In this document: in pieces, positions 27,711-41,362 of the stretch
Layout: every line of letters starts with the position of its first letter
How positions within the stretch are numbered: position 1 is the stretch's first letter
NCBI GenBank assembly: GCA_035236585.1
Contig: CP141137.1
Location: 11,052,327 to 11,116,326, forward strand
Length of the DNA stretch: 64,000 nucleotides
Origin: Warburgia ugandensis
Lineage: Eukaryota; Streptophyta; Magnoliopsida; Canellales; Canellaceae
Reading direction: 5' to 3'
Translations under genes and position numbers: made by a program
Notes under the pieces: generated by a model
Database searches by the model: none
Told to the model about the DNA's origin: nothing
What the model saw: the letters and a program-made list of their open reading frames with translations, nothing else

Positions 27711-28908
27711 TTTAGTACCAGCTACATGTAAGCAGATTTAATTATAAATTTTCCGAGTACTAGGGATCCAAATGATTATATTTTGTCTAGCTGGATCAAT
27801 GAAGGTTTTTTCTTATCTTCTCAGTGAGTAAGAGAAGCTGTTCCTGTTCTAATCCAGTCAAGGGTCTTCTTAGAGGTATATTCCAGGTTGGATTATTGTT
27901 TGTGGAGCTGTAACAATCGGCTACCCTTGCTGTAGAGTCCTCAGAGGCCCTGTGAATTATTACAAAATCCACAGCCGGTTGTGTTTCTCCAATTCAGGAA
28001 GCCCACCAGAATCTTATTTTATAACCAGAGTAGACCTTGAGTTTTACTTGTTCTCTAAAGAACTGTAACTTTTTAGCCGTTGATCATGTTCGGAATGCAT
28101 AGATGGGCCAGACATTAAATCTAATGCCCTTGGATGGTTTTAGCCTATGTTTCTTTAGGTAAAAGATTGCATCCATCCAATTTTATGAATTTTGCAAAAA
28201 AGGATTTAATATACATGAAAATATGTGGTGTACATCTTTCTCTCCTCTGGAGCTTGTATTCGTGGGACTCTATAAAGTACGTAAGAAGGTTAAAAAGAAA
28301 ACAATATCCTATATGATGAATGGGTACTGTGCAGTGCAAGCCCACCAGTGGAAATAGCAAAACCCATAAATTCAGCATTGACATTTGTCACATAATTGCA
28401 GCATATAGACACCCTATCACGAATACAAGTACATTTTCTTGCATATTGATGAAGCTGTTTGAAAATTGATCCTGATGTCTGTGGATCGGGGGACATTTTC
28501 ATTTTACGTCCATTAATAGCCATCTGATCAAATCGATAATGTTACAATTCATGCAACATTCATCTTCTCTGCAAAGAGGATTGATAAATAAAATCCGATC
28601 CATTGCATATCCGGATCTAAATGGATTATATGCACTGTATCTGTTTTTTAAACAAGTGAAATAATTCCAATCCGTATCTGATCGACATCTGGCTAACGGA
28701 TTCACGGATACATACATACATATAATTACTATTGAATTCTTCTTGCAAATTTTTCAGGTAACTTGGGAATAATCAGTCATGTTTGAATCGAATTCCCCCA
28801 TGAAATTTGTCTACACTACGGCCCATAAGCCACTCATTGGTAGTAGAACAAATAACCTCCTATATCTTAGACAAAAACCTTTCTAAAATGTATAGTCGTC
28901 AAATGATA
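27711..28908. other. Intron 2, unrecognised sequence
   Basis: 27720-28080 may still be LINE-derived (minus strand), but no motif is readable. The minus-strand frame 28145-28384 is short and unrecognised. No gene called. Confidence 0.35.
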
Positions 28909-29096
28909 AGAAGGGGAGCCTTGCCACAACAATTGAGTTGTCACCGTGTGACTTGGAGATCACAAGTTCTAGGCGTGGAAACAGCCTCTTGCAAAAATGA
29001 AAGTAAGGCTGTGTACTTTAGATCCTTTGTGGGTTGTCCCTTCTCTATACTCCATATATGTGGGAGCTTCATGCACAAAGCTGCCCTTTTGTAGTA
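28909..29096 (+). mobile_element. Au-type SINE with 11-bp target duplication
   Basis: Starts AAGGGGAGCCTTGCCACAAC. The box B region has decayed to CAAGTTCTAGG. Body: GTGGAAACAGCCTCTTGCAA, AGTAAGGCTGTGTAC, GGGAGCTTCATGCAC, GCTGCCCTTTT. GTCAAATGATA flanks it at 28898-28908 and 29097-29107. It is inserted in intron 2, about 360 bases before the kinase exon, in sense orientation. Confidence 0.9.
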
Positions 29097-29454
29097 GTCA
29101 AATGATAGTCAATATCATCTTATTATTGAAACAAAAAAGGACTATACTATATTCTTTTCTTTAAATCCAACTTTCTTAGGTTTTCCTTTTTAAATGGATA
29201 TCCACATGCATTTGTGTGGTCACTGATTTAACGGATTGGATTGTTTTGATCCATCTAAAAGTCATTTATTCACTCCACACCTACCGATTTTACAGATTTT
29301 GGATGGATAAATGGATGTTGGTGAATTTTAGTCCGTTGAATAGCTCTTTCACTAGCTTTGGTTGAACCAGCGTGCATGGCACGCACATAGACTGATATTA
29401 ACAGTAGGATAATGTGCACGCTACGTGGTTGATCTTCTCTCGTTTTTCTTTCAG

Positions 29455-30602
29455 GCATCACAATAGGAGTTGCGGGCTTGCTTCTATTTTGCCTCCTTGC
29501 CTTTGTCTCTCAAATAATCCTCTCTAGAAGACAATTCTTGCCATATAATTCAATTTTCTTTTGGAAGAAGAAAGCAAACGAGGCTTCCAATGTGGAAGTT
29601 TTTCTTAGAGAATATGGATCGCTTGCTCAAAGAAGATATAGCTATTCAGAACTAAGGAAGATGACTAATTCCTTCAAAGACAAACTAGGCCAAGGAGGAT
29701 ATGGTGCTGTTTTCAAAGGGAGGCTTCCTGGGGGTCGTCTTGTTGCCGTAAAGGTTTTGAGCGAATCCAAAGGCAACGGCGAAGAATTCACGAACGAAGT
29801 TGCTAGCATAGGTAGGACTTACCATATCAACATTGTTAGACTTTTAGGCTTTTGTGTCTACGGGACTAAGAGAGCACTTGTGTACGAGTTCATGCCAAAT
29901 GGATCTTTGGAGAAGTTTATATACACCGACAAACTAAGAAAAACACCACCTATGGGCTGGGATAAGTTGCACCAGATCATGATCGGTATTGCTCGAGGAC
30001 TGGAGTACTTGCACCGTGGTTGTCACATGCGCATTTTGCATTTTGACATAAAACCTCATAACATTCTTCTAGATGAAGACTTTTGTCCTAAAATCTCAGA
30101 TTTTGGACTGGCCAAGTTGTGCCCTGGGAAAGATAGCATCATATCAATCATTGGTGCTCGAGGGACAGCTGGATATATTGCCCCCGAGGTATTCTCTAGA
30201 AATTTTGGAGGTGTCTCTCACAAATCTGATGTTTATAGCTTTGGAATGATGACGCTGGAAATGGTAGGTGCAAGAGAGAACATTGATCCGGCAGTGGAGA
30301 ATACCAGCGAAATATACTTTCCACAGTGGATATACAAGCGGTTGGACTTGAGAAGGAATCTAGGACTCTGCGGCATCAAAACAGATGAAGAAGAGAGAAC
30401 AGCGAAAAAGATGATCATGGTGGGTTTGTGGTGCATACAGACAAATCCCGCGAATCGACCTTCGATGAGTACAGTGGTTGATATGCTAGAAGGAAGCCTT
30501 GAGAGCTTAGAAATGCCTCCAAAGCCATTTTTATCTTCTCCTACAAGATCAAGTGAAGGTACATGTACCGAACTGCAGAGTATAAGTGAAGAAATTTCTT
30601 AG
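29455..30602 (+). CDS. LRK10L receptor-like kinase, exon 3 (transmembrane helix and kinase domain)
   Basis: Acceptor TTTCAG at 29449-29454; the exon opens in phase 1 with GITIGVAGLLLF, giving a membrane helix at about residues 258-282. The kinase domain runs from about 330 to 615: Gly loop GQGGYG at 339-344, VAVK Lys360, helix-C Glu375, catalytic loop HFDIKPHN at 456-463, DFG at 476-478, then GTAGYIAPEVFSRNFGGVSHKSDVYSFGM. Phe457 replaces the Arg of HRD, so it is a non-RD kinase, as is normal for LRK10L and common among immune receptor kinases. The ATP- and Mg-binding residues are all present, so activity is expected. The C terminus is Ser/Thr-rich and ends at TAG. It is predicted to be a plasma-membrane Ser/Thr kinase signalling from the cell wall. 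It joins to 13203-13941 and 24350-24391. Confidence 0.93.
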
Positions 30603-31247
30603 ACGAGCTATATGTGGAGAATATTAACATGTCACGAGCTATAGGCAAAATCCTACCATGTCAAAAACTGCAAATTAAAGATCGTTTATGTAAATACTCT
30701 TTCCTTTCTGGCTCTTGATAGCTTTCGAGGCACTAGAGCAGGTGTCATAGAATAACAATCCGCCTGACTTAAGGGCAGAGCCAGTGTAACTGTAGTTCAT
30801 ACACTATTTGATGGTAAATGATTCGACTAACACGACCCATTGCAGTTAAAAGTCTTCTCTTTGTAATTTGTTACGGCCGACTAAATGGTAGGAATAACTG
30901 TAACTCAAGTGGTCTCCAGGTTCTGAACATTCAAATTGTTCACGATGTTGCTCCTCACTTAGATGGGCGTGCTCTGGACTCTTATGCATTGGATGAGCCT
31001 AGCAATCACTACGTGTATTTGTAAAATAGATGATAAGTCTTCACATTCATTTTACAACTGAAGAAAACAATAGCTAAGATCATTTGTAACATGACCCGTC
31101 AAAGAAAAGATTGTGCATGATTCGGATTTTCTAAAATTTCTGCCCACCTTGAGTTGGTGTTCTTACCATTCTGGTGTTTAGGCCCCCCCCTCTTCAACCT
31201 TCTTAATAGAGTCCGTTTTGTAGTTGCTTGAGGCAATGGGCATATTC
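30603..31247. other. 3' flank of the kinase gene
   Basis: Contains the 3' UTR. The polyadenylation site cannot be fixed. Short frames at 30818-31024 and 31099-31329 are unrecognised. Confidence 0.4.
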
Positions 31248-31670
31248 CCATTACCATTAAAATTGGCCTTGCATGAGTCATTGACCGTGCATGGGTGTGA
31301 CGGTTCATGAGGAAAAAAAAGGGAAGCATATCTCTTTACCCTTTTAATCTTTTATTCAATTAGTCATTTGTAAAGCCTTCCTTTCTTATTAATAGGGTTA
31401 ATAGTTGGTGATATTGGGAGATAACATCTCCATGGATAAGTTTGGTTAACCTGTTACCATTAGAACTGTCCTTGCATGAGTTCATTGACCATGTACGGCA
31501 TAAGGGTTCATGAGGATAAAACAAGGAGAGCATATATAGGTACCGTTTTTAATCTTTTATTTAATTAGTCATTTGAAAAGCCTTCCTTTCTTATTAATCG
31601 GGGTTTATTAGATTGTGATATTGGGAGATAACCACACATATCCATCTCTATGGATAAGTTTGATTGATTA
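31248..31670. repeat. Tandem duplication, about 205-220 bases per copy
   Basis: 31248-31449 and 31450-31670 share CTTGCATGAGT, TTGACC, GGTTCATGAGGA, TAATCTTTTAT, AAGCCTTCCTTTCTTATTAAT and GATATTGGGAGATAAC in order. The copies differ by small indels. Non-coding. Confidence 0.75.
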
Positions 31671-34600
31671 TGGTTATTGGACAATTTTTGCATGGTTAAT
31701 CTTTTTTTCTTTTTTTATTTGTCTTGTTGTGGTTAAATGGTGGTTATTCAGGTAGCCTTGGCTATGTGGTGGAGTTTTGGTAAATCACTTTTAGTAATAA
31801 AATATAAATAATAACCAATCCAAATAGAAATGCCCCACTGTGGATATAATAACATATGCCAAATGGATAGCCTGAAATTTCCATGAATCCTTACCTTCCT
31901 TTGGGCCTTGGGTTAAAGCCCATGTATATATTAGTTACATCGGTCCTCATTATATGGTTTTAATTTATTGCCTATACATGTGTAATCATTCATAGCAACC
32001 TATTATTAGGAAAATGTTTCCAATTGTAAGAAGTTGTCGCATCTAGTGTCCTTAATTTTGAGAATTAATGCATTTTAAGCATAACCAAGTCTTAACACAA
32101 ATCGATGATCAGATTACTAGAAATAGAGCAACCCATTCAGATCTTATACCCACTTCTCTTTGGTTCTTTGCTCTAGATTACAAAAGAACCAAAATGTTAA
32201 AATCATAAATTTGCAAAACATATATGGCCATGTCACAGATGCATAGAGCAAGGAAAAGATCAAAGATGTTTTTGACTACATGTCATAGGTCCAATTAAAA
32301 GACATTTGGATTCAAGAGCTTGCCCAGATATTAATCACATATCTTCCTTTTAATCATGAAGCAACCAAAAAATTTAGATGAGTTTCCAATGAAAAACTTC
32401 TGGAACAATATCTACTTGTTTTAGAAATCTCCAAATTTTCATAATAGAATGACAATTCCCATTTAGTTTGATTCTCATATTTTTTTAATTTGATAATAAG
32501 TTGTAGGACCAAACTAAAGTTGCATGCACTTCCCTAGTTCATGTATTCATCAGTTGCCAAGAAAGGGTACTTGCGAATGTGGGATGGAGTTTTGCAGGAG
32601 AAAATCTATTGCTTCCTAACTACTCTGGCACCAATGCTAGTCAAAATACTTCAATCAACAGCTAGAACCTCAATTTTAGGCTTTAGAATGAAATACCTTA
32701 CGATTAGCTTGCGAAATCTCCATAAACCCCCACAAATCAAAGAAACTAGCCTTATTATGCTTGAGAAGAAGTGTGCATACTTCTTCTTTGTCATGAGGCA
32801 ACCATATTTGGACCAAAATTGCCTTGTTCTACCATTGTTCCATAGTCTATTATTCAACCAACCAAAGGTCTGGTATAGGGTGCAAGCAATTTGGTTGCAT
32901 GGAAAACCATTACCATACCATTAAGATTTCATGTTTCTTGGTATTGTACCATTTTGGAGTTTGGTTCTTAGTTTGAAAACATTCACGTACCAACATGCCA
33001 TGTCCAGTTCTCGAGCATTTAACATTTCTAATATATAAAGGAGAAAATTGCAAAAGACAAACAATTAAGACGTTGAAAGGCAGGGTATGCATTACATTTA
33101 ATTATTTGTATAACAAGTACTCATGTATTTATTATTTAGTTGCTATATAGACAAGTAAGAATACATAATAAGAAATAATATAAAAGTAAAAAATACATAT
33201 CATATAAGTATCTATAGTATATGAAAGTTAGTTATGACATGAATTCAAAATATCTAGCAACTATATTTGAGGTTTTTGACTCTTGTAGGGAGAATAACAT
33301 ATTTTTGGACTTTGGTTCTCCCTTTAATAGTAGTCATTATGCACCATTAAAAGTCTATTTTAACAGATGAACCACAATGGCCATTGCAAATAACTCCTAT
33401 ATTAAATACTAAATTAAATTTATTTAAGTAAATTAAATATAAAAAGAATAACTATTTAGAACTAAATTTATTATATTATCTTCTAGTATACTATTAAGTG
33501 TTCAATTTTGGTCAAAATATCCCTATTTTAGCATTCAATTAGATCATCTAACCATTCAAATTTATAAAATTTAGTTTGATTTTGAATTTAGCTACAATTG
33601 ACCATCCAAATCTTAATTTGTCAAAATGAACCATCAGATGATAATTAGAGCATATTAGATGATTAACTCATGGTTCACATTATTCTAATTTCGTCTTTTA
33701 TTTTGCAAATTAATCAAAAGAGGCATAGATGGCTAAGATCAATAGTGAATGGTGCAGATTATCTTAAAGAGCATTGGATGGGCTAGATCACTCACTAAGA
33801 TGGATATAATAGTTTCCTAAAAGATAATTAAGCTCAACTGGGAATCATTGACAGAAGGAAAATGGCATGGAGAAGGAAAGCTGCTAAGGTGGAGAAGTTT
33901 CCAAAGAGAACGAACTAAAAGGAGAGGACTTTTAAAGGAGGCATGCAACCTGTAACCACTCGTCTTTCCTCTTTTCATATCTCCCTACTTCCTCTTCTCT
34001 CTCTTCACTCTCTATTCTCTTCAACCCCCCATGGCTGGATGTAGGAGGTAGACCCCCTTATTCCCTTCTTCCTCTCTCCCCACTCTCATTCCTCTTCTTC
34101 ACACAGGCCAGAATGCCCTCTGTTTTTCCTCTACTCCTCTCTCCCTCACCAAAGCCGGTCTGCCTAGCACCTCCTTTTCTCTGCATCTGTCATCTGCTCC
34201 TCTGCCAATAGATGTCCAGACCACCTTGCCTCAGCTTCTCTGAAAGTCAACACCCTCGACTGGCTAACACTTCCCTCTTCTTTGCTCACACCCAACAAAT
34301 CGGACAATTCCTAGGACTGCTAGGTGAAACCCAAGAATATCACCCCACTCTGATCATTGACAAGCCCAGATTTTCCAATCACTGATCCAACACGGGTACC
34401 CCTCCAACAAATTCTCCCCTCCATCGTCATTGGTCGGCCCGGGAAGGAAACCTGATCCGGGATTCCTCCCTTCTCCTCCACCCTCCTCCTCTTCTTTCCT
34501 CTTCTCCTTCTTCCCCATCTCCTCCTTCGGCTTTCTTCTCCATTAGTTTTCCATTCCAATTCATTAAAAATTTGATTTTGTTGTTAATTCCATTTTTACC

Positions 34601-36061
34601 CATGCAGCTCTTCTTAAATTCTTAAACTGTCCTTCCATTTTATTTTCCTCTACGTCCCGTTCTATTCCAGTTTTGCTTTATTTGTGTTTTTCTTATCCAT
34701 GAATAATCCAATCCATACTAGATCAATTGAGATTTAACCCAATCAATGGTTTAGTTTTAACAATAAAAAAATCCTCAATTTCTCCTCTGTTTCTTTCTAA
34801 TTTTCAATTTTCATTCTTAGGACATCCCTGGACTTCAATTAACATCTCTGATCTTTAATATAAAATTAGTAACTTGATCTAGACCGTCCAAATTCCAAAA
34901 TCATAATTTAGCCCAAATCTGCAAGATTTTTGGGAATTTGATAAATCCGAGTAGATCTATAATCAAGGGCATTTTAAAGACATTGATGAAGGATGATCAA
35001 CTTTTAAAGACCAAATTTGAGGATATTGATAGTGATTAAGCTAGGGACGTATTTTCTTCATGTTATTTGGTTTATTTTATATCTTTTTAGAACTAAAAAT
35101 TCTGTAACTTTTACAATTTGATTAGATCTAAACTCTTATTATAATTTTAGTCGTTTTTAGTAATTTCTTTTTAATTTTACATAATTAAATTTTATTAAAA
35201 TTCCCACTTTTTCAGTCAAGTCCCTGAGTGATTGACCCGTACTTGTAGTAAGGGCTTTCATTTTCTAATATTGAAGATGACAATCTATTACTTAAATAGA
35301 CTGTTGTAAGAAAAACTTCAACTCATAAAGACAACAATAGGTTTGCACGAAAGAGTCTGAAGACAACATACACACATACTAAAATTTTAAAGGCCTTAGA
35401 GTCCTTAGGTGACTAGAGTCTGAAGACATAACATTTCTTGAATGGCTGAAATTCTAAAGCCCTTAGAGTCCTATGACCTAAGAGTCATTAAACAAGAAAA
35501 TTACTAATGACCTGAGAATTCTTAAGAACTAGGAGCACTTAGAGAAACGTGAAACATAAAAACTCCTAGAGATCAAGGACTGTGGCCAAATGGTTCCTAC
35601 TAACTTGAAGAGTTCCAAAATATGAAGATTTTAGTAGAATGGGCCTCATCAACCTGAAATGCCCTAAACAATGAAAGTTCTAACTATGCTTGTTTTTCCA
35701 ACTTAGAGGTCCTTAAACGGTAAGGACTCTATCATCCCATACCCATATCATGTCTAGAAAGATATGCTACAACTCCGACAAAGCTACGCTTCATACCCTT
35801 TTGATGTTAATCACTTAGTGGTAATACATGCCTTCTCCTCCAACGTTGAGCAACTAAAGGTCACAAGATCCATGCCTAACACCACTACACATCTCCCAAA
35901 ACTACATAGAAAAAGAATATTGCTATGTGCTAGTGGCTATGATAAATTTACCCGTATCAAATGATAATAGAGAGAACACATTAAAGCCATACCTAATTTC
36001 TAAATAGAGAGGATAAAAAAGCCACACACTCTTATCAAGTCAAAGCAATGCTTTAGAAGAC
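31671..36061. other. Intergenic sequence without recognised genes
   Basis: AT-rich, with a pyrimidine-rich patch at 33960-34560 that creates a minus-strand Arg/Glu-rich frame (34320-34559) of no evident meaning. 32541-32924 is a 127-codon frame with no recognisable domain. 35360-35560 has loosely repeated CCTTAGAGTCCT motifs. I see no gene or intact element. Confidence 0.4.
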
Positions 36062-36083
36062 ATATATATATATATATATATAT
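36062..36083. repeat. (TA)11 microsatellite
   Basis: Pure TA run of about 22 bases. Confidence 0.9.
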
Positions 36084-37301
36084 TATTTATTAGCTCATGT
36101 CATAAAAATGAGCTATCAACCAAATCATATTCTGCGACTGATTGAGACAAGTTTTGATCTAAAATTAAAACTACAACATACAAAGATCTTGAAAGCCACA
36201 AATTCATGTTTTAGTTAATACATAAACAACCACTCATCAAAAGCTTTTTCCCTTGTTTTATGTATTGTATTCAAGGAAAATGTAATTAATAGACATTAGT
36301 TCAGTAGGAAAGTACTCACATCACTTGATATTGGGAAATATAAAATATAATCCCCTTTCTTTTGGGAAAACTCTGCCCTCATGTTTCCTTTTCTTTTTTT
36401 ATTGTTTATTCTAATTATAGACAATGTGAAATTTGACATTGACATCAAGTTAGCTATTTTTTGCTACTTTTGAGAATTCATTTGACTATCTTTGGAAAAT
36501 AGTCAATTGCATGGAAAAAAAGGGGTTTTGAATTCCATGTTCAAGTCAACTAATAAGACAATTGATACTCAACCATCGAAGGAGAGATATCGAGAATATT
36601 TTGCTATATTTGGAATATAGCTAACTATCTAGTCAAAGTAGTCAATTATTTTAGTAGACAAGTCATTGAGATGTCATTCAAATTTGAAATCTTGTCTCTT
36701 AATGATGCATATCCATTTCAAATGTCTAACATTCCATATCCAATGAATCAATTGGTTAAACATCATAAATTTGAGATCTTAAAAGCTCTATAATTACTTC
36801 TAAAAAAATTGAATATCAAGATCTCAATCTCTCAAGCAAGTAGCTCAAAGGTTCTTTGTTCTAATTCTGATTCACCTTTTGCATTGGAAAACCTTCTCTC
36901 TCAAGCATTAGTTATTGTGTTTCATCCTTTGAGAGGGAAAAAATCTTCTTTAAAACTTCTTCCATTTGAGAAAGTGGTGTAACTTTCATGTTCTTGGAAA
37001 GTTTCCCAATGTTTGTAAGAAGGCCAAGCTTGCTACAAGTGTTCAGGTCCTTTGTATGCCAATACAGCATCAACTTGAGGTCTAAAATCTTATAAAGAGT
37101 TAATGGAACTCAAGCTACGTGTATCTTGAGAGAATGGAAGTAAGTGCTTGGGTTGGTTAGTTGAACTGTTACAAGAAACTTGTATTTAGTTTCTTATGTA
37201 CCACAATTTTGATTAATAAAATTATTCTTGGGTATTGAGCACTTTGTGCAAAATAAATTTAATTTTTTTTTATTTAGGCCAATTCACCCCACTCCTTGAA
37301 T
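36084..37301. other. Possible 5' LTR and flank of the copia remnant
   Basis: The last 100 bases (AATAAAATTATTC..., CCAATTCACCCCACTCC) resemble the end of a copia LTR just before a primer-binding site. The LTR start was not located and no partner LTR was found. Confidence 0.3.
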
Positions 37302-38620
37302 TGGTATCAAAGCAAGTTTTTTAGTTTTCAAAATAGTCAAAGATCACATGTATGTTTTTTGAAATGATAGAACAAGTTGTAGGAATCACACCTAGGGAAG
37401 GTTGGTGTCTCAAAGGTCCCATTCTATTATAGCACAAACTATACCTACTAGAAAGCCAGAATGAAGATCTACACCAAAGTTGAGGGCTATATAAGCTTTG
37501 GAGAATAGTAGAAGAAGCTCCCTACATGCCAAAAATTAAATGGAGTGAAGAAGATCAATTCTTAAATAGATACCAAAGCAATGAATCTTCTCTATCATGT
37601 TTCAGATACATTGAGTTCAATAGAATATCTACATATGCATTTGTAGAAAAAATTTGGAATAAATTGGAAGTCACACATGAATGGACAAGTCAAGCCAACA
37701 AAGTCAACATTCTTGTTCATAAGTATGAGCTATTATTCATGGAACCTAATGAATCTATCATTGAGCATGAGATACTCTCCATGATTAACTATTCTACCAA
37801 GATTATTGAATCCTAAGGTCACTACAATTCAAGAGGCCATGGATCTCAAATTTATGATGTTTAACCAATGAGAGTATGAGAGTGTTATTTTTAGTAAGTA
37901 TGAGAGTGTTATTTTTTAAGGAGATAAGCTAAAACATGAGTAAGAGATTGCTAAATCTAAGGTTGAGAGTCTTTAGAAACAAAATATTTTATTGCATTAG
38001 AAATTTGAGAATTTGAAAAACGTCAATGATTTTTTAAATATTTCCTTGAGAAACAATGTTGCTTAAGCAGATTTCTTCTATGAGTGATACTTTTTACACT
38101 AATACATCATACTCCCATAGAAGAAAGGCAATAGTCAAGCAAATTTAGCTAGCTCAAGGAAGCATAAATTCATTTACTTACTCTCAAGGACCCAAACTTC
38201 AAGTTTTAGGTAGTGTATGTTCAAACCACATGACTGGAGATAAGAATCTATTCACAAAGCTTCAAGCAAGGCTATATCTCTTTTGGAAGGGATGAGAAAG
38301 GTAAAGTATGTAATATTGGTACCATTGGAACTTTTCCATCGTGCATTGAAAATGTTTTTTATGTCAATGGTTTAAACCATAACTTACTTTTTTATAAGGC
38401 AAATTGGGTGATAAAGATTACAAAGTTAAGTTTGAATCATATTTATACTTCATTGTGGATACAAATGATGACAATATCAAGCATGTTGGTTATAGAGATG
38501 GATATATGTCAGTTTTTATTATATGTAGCACTTCAAACATCCTGGGGAGAGGCCTACAAAATTTGCATTCTCTTAAAGTGTAGTGCTTTTGACGAATCAT
38601 TCAAATAACTTATTTTTCTT
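37302..38620 (+). mobile_element. Ty1/copia retrotransposon remnant (PBS, gag, protease)
   Basis: TGGTATCAAAGC at 37302-37313 is a primer-binding site for tRNA-Met with one change. The frame 37526-37816 is a copia gag (UBN2-type) segment: KIWNKLEVTHEW, NILVHKYELLFMEPNESIIEHE. Broken frames follow (DLKFMMFN, KLKHE...IAKSKVESL). At 38203-38250 the protease neighbourhood is readable as SVCSNHMTGDKNLF, where LGS replaces the expected LDSG-type catalytic Asp, and then a pattern like FGRDEKGKVCNIGTIG and YVNGLNHNLL in shifting frames. Integrase and reverse transcriptase are not seen. It is a dead, 3'-truncated element on the plus strand. Confidence 0.8.
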
Positions 38621-40702
38621 ATTGAATCTAGTTTGTGGAATCTCCACTCATGTAGGTTGGGTTGTCGTTACAAGTGATTCTATTTAATAGGCTTTAGTCC
38701 CATCCCTTTGATATCTCTCACACTAGCTTTTTTGCGAGTCCTTGGTCGGTGGATTTGCTAATTCTTTTTTGACCTTACAAATTTAATGCTAATGACTTCA
38801 TGTGTGAGTAGTTGTCTAACATTTTTGTGCCTCATACATTTATAATTAGATTTACCATTTTAGGCATGCTTTTAACCCTTACTTTAGTAACTTGGCTATC
38901 ACAACGAATTGAGGTAGCTAGAGCTAGCTTGCTCCATAAAGGATTATTCATTAATGAGTTTCTAAGTCATTTAGCTTCTTTTCCTGCTTTAATTAAAATG
39001 ATAAACTCGGATTCCATAGTGGAACATATTTTACATGTATACTTGGTGGATTCCATCCACGGGTAGTGAAAATGTCTTCTAATATAGAATACTATGGTTA
39101 CTACTTACCATAGTGAAATCCACGCTCCATATTGCCTCTCAAATATCTAGCATACAAATTAATGCATCCCTTTAGTGATGCATATATTGATCAAATAGAT
39201 CAGATCTTATCTCCACGTGTATCGGCTATTGTTACTCTTTAGGTGACTATCTTGTCACATGAGCAAAGATAACTGAACAACTGGGTGGGGAAAACCTTTT
39301 TTGAAGCTAATTATAACTCAAATTTTATTTACTTTTCCACCTCGATCATAGTGGAGGGATGTCTACAAATTTTCCATTTTCTTGAACTCCACCAAGTAGG
39401 TAAGAATGAATTGTCATTCAACCCTTTAAGTGCTAGAAAGACTTACCAATCTGGCTCTCCATCACATCAAAATATACCAATGTTTCTTTTTTCTTTTGAA
39501 CATTTAAAATGTGCCTCAGCTGTGGACCCCACTGAATTCTATCCAGTATTAATAGATGGCTATCATCAGACCAAAAAATCGACTCTGGACATATTGCTCG
39601 TCAGCCCCAATTTAATGCACCCATAAACCTGCCAAGTTTGTTAATCAAAATAGCCAACAAAAGTCCCAATAAGAGTAAATGCCACTTTTTTGAAGCATGG
39701 CAAAACTTTTTCTTTTTCAATCTCAGCCATTTATCACACCCATAGTATGAAAACTAGAAAATCCATAAGAAATTAATACATTTGGACAATCCTAAACACT
39801 TGCTTTAGGTCTTTGAGAAAATTAATAAAAATAGATAGTCATGATCTTTTACTTAAAGAAAGATACGCTAGAAAGATACAATGGACATGATATTTGACTT
39901 CTAGGCTAATGGCTTAGATATACAAAAATAGGCTCATGACCTTTAAAATTTGATATGTCAAGCTATTTTTTAGCTAAAAAAATGAAAAAAGAAATTTTTT
40001 ATAACCATGGTAGTCCTTTTCCCTTAGGCGTGAACTATTAAGAACTGCCAGGGCGAGGAAACAAAGAGCTAGGGAAGCATGATCATTGGTTAAAGTTTAC
40101 AAATCCATGCATCCATGGTCCAATCGGGCAGCCATGTTTTCAAGGTCAGCGTGATTTTAATTTGTATTTTAGTTGTGATGGCAGTGTTTTCCACGAATTT
40201 GGCTGATGGGTGAGGACTAGAAGGTATGTATATTGGGGTCGGTGGTCATATGGTTGAGAGTTTGAAGATTACCAGCAGTCTGGAATCTACTTCGATGGCC
40301 CCAGGCCGGCTTGCCTCCGCAGCTGCCACTCTCCAACCGACTTTCAAACTTCTAGTCTGACAAGCAACTCATTTGTATAGGCCCCATAGAAATTGTGTTT
40401 CTGTCATACAAAACTGAAGAAAAATGGTCCCCGAGTCCATCTGTTGATTTACCCTCATATTTGTTCGTTCTATCATACAGTCCATTCGATGATGTTAATC
40501 TTATATTTGTTCTCTTTGCATTGTCGTAATAACCTTCTAACAACAATAACAACGAAAATCCGCTTATGGGGTCTCTGCAGTAGCACCCATATCTCGGACC
40601 ATCATCCCTTCTCTTCGTCCGCTTTCTCATACTTTTAAGTTCCTTCAATAATACTCACAGTAGAACATGTTGCTCCTATCCAAAATCATTTCCTTTTTCT
40701 CT
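38621..40702. other. Intergenic sequence without recognised genes
   Basis: The frames 38812-39066 and 39285-39626 (84 and 113 codons) show no known domain. 38640-39270 could be the downstream part of the decayed retroelement, but no motif supports this. Confidence 0.35.
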
Positions 40703-41362
40703 GTACTCAACCTCGCCAATTCCTCCTCTTCCTGACCACTGTCGATGGCAACGCAGTCGATATCAGCAATTGCACTTCTTCTCTTGCGGCAAAGATGTTG
40801 AAATCAATTACCCTTTTTGGCACAGCAATGGAATCACTCCCCAAGTACTGTGGCTACCCACACCTAGTCCTGGTATGCAACGATGAAGAAAACACTGTTG
40901 CTCAACTCGCCAACCATGATGAATTCGTCAAGGATATCAACTACCAAGATCGAACGATCATCCTCGTTCATACAGGTATTACGGAGAGTAACTGCCCAAG
41001 GCCACGCTACAACGTTTCTCTGGCAACCACAACAATGTTATTCCACAATGGATTGAAAGTGAATGTCACCTTCTTCTTCAATTGCTCTTCGTTTTCAGAT
41101 GCAGAGCCACTTGTGCGATTTAATAATGGCAGCCGATGGTCTTATTTCTTAGAGGCAGGGATGTACTGTGTTTAGATGGGTTTAACTGGTCTGAGTCTTG
41201 TGAAGAAACCGCCGTGGTCCCTGTAATGGAGACGGATTTCAGTTGAACTGGACTACTACTGTAAATTGTAGAGTCAGTGAAGAGTCTGACGGGTATTGTG
41301 GATTACCAATCAAAACTTCGTTTGCCATTGTAGCGATGGACCACCTACCATATCTTATCCTG
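40703..41362 (+). pseudogene. LRK10L exon 1 pseudogene, paralogue of 13203
   Basis: Collinear with the exon at 13203-13941 from its signal peptide to its donor. Readable pieces are NCTSS, KYCGYPHLVLVCN, NCPRPRYNVSL, VTFFFNCSS, CEETAVVPVM (shifted), NCRVSEESDGYCG and, after another shift, FVCHCSDG. The homologous start codon has become GTA (40703). There are frame-changing indels near 40775 and 40835, a stop in the 41170 region, a deletion at about 41230 removing about 60 bases of the WAK_assoc part, and a missing base near 41316. The donor G|GTACGG at 41362-41365 is preserved. No mini-exon or kinase exon follows within reach. Non-functional. Confidence 0.88.

Noticed and set aside
31750..31790. 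Possible head of another Au SINE (GTAGCCTTGGCTATGTGG)
   Set aside because: Only about 30 bases match and no body follows.
32541..32924. 127-codon plus-strand frame
   Set aside because: No recognisable domain, surrounded by stop-rich AT sequence, no duplicate or splice context.
34320..34559. Arg/Glu-rich minus-strand frame
   Set aside because: Simple-sequence effect of a pyrimidine-rich patch.
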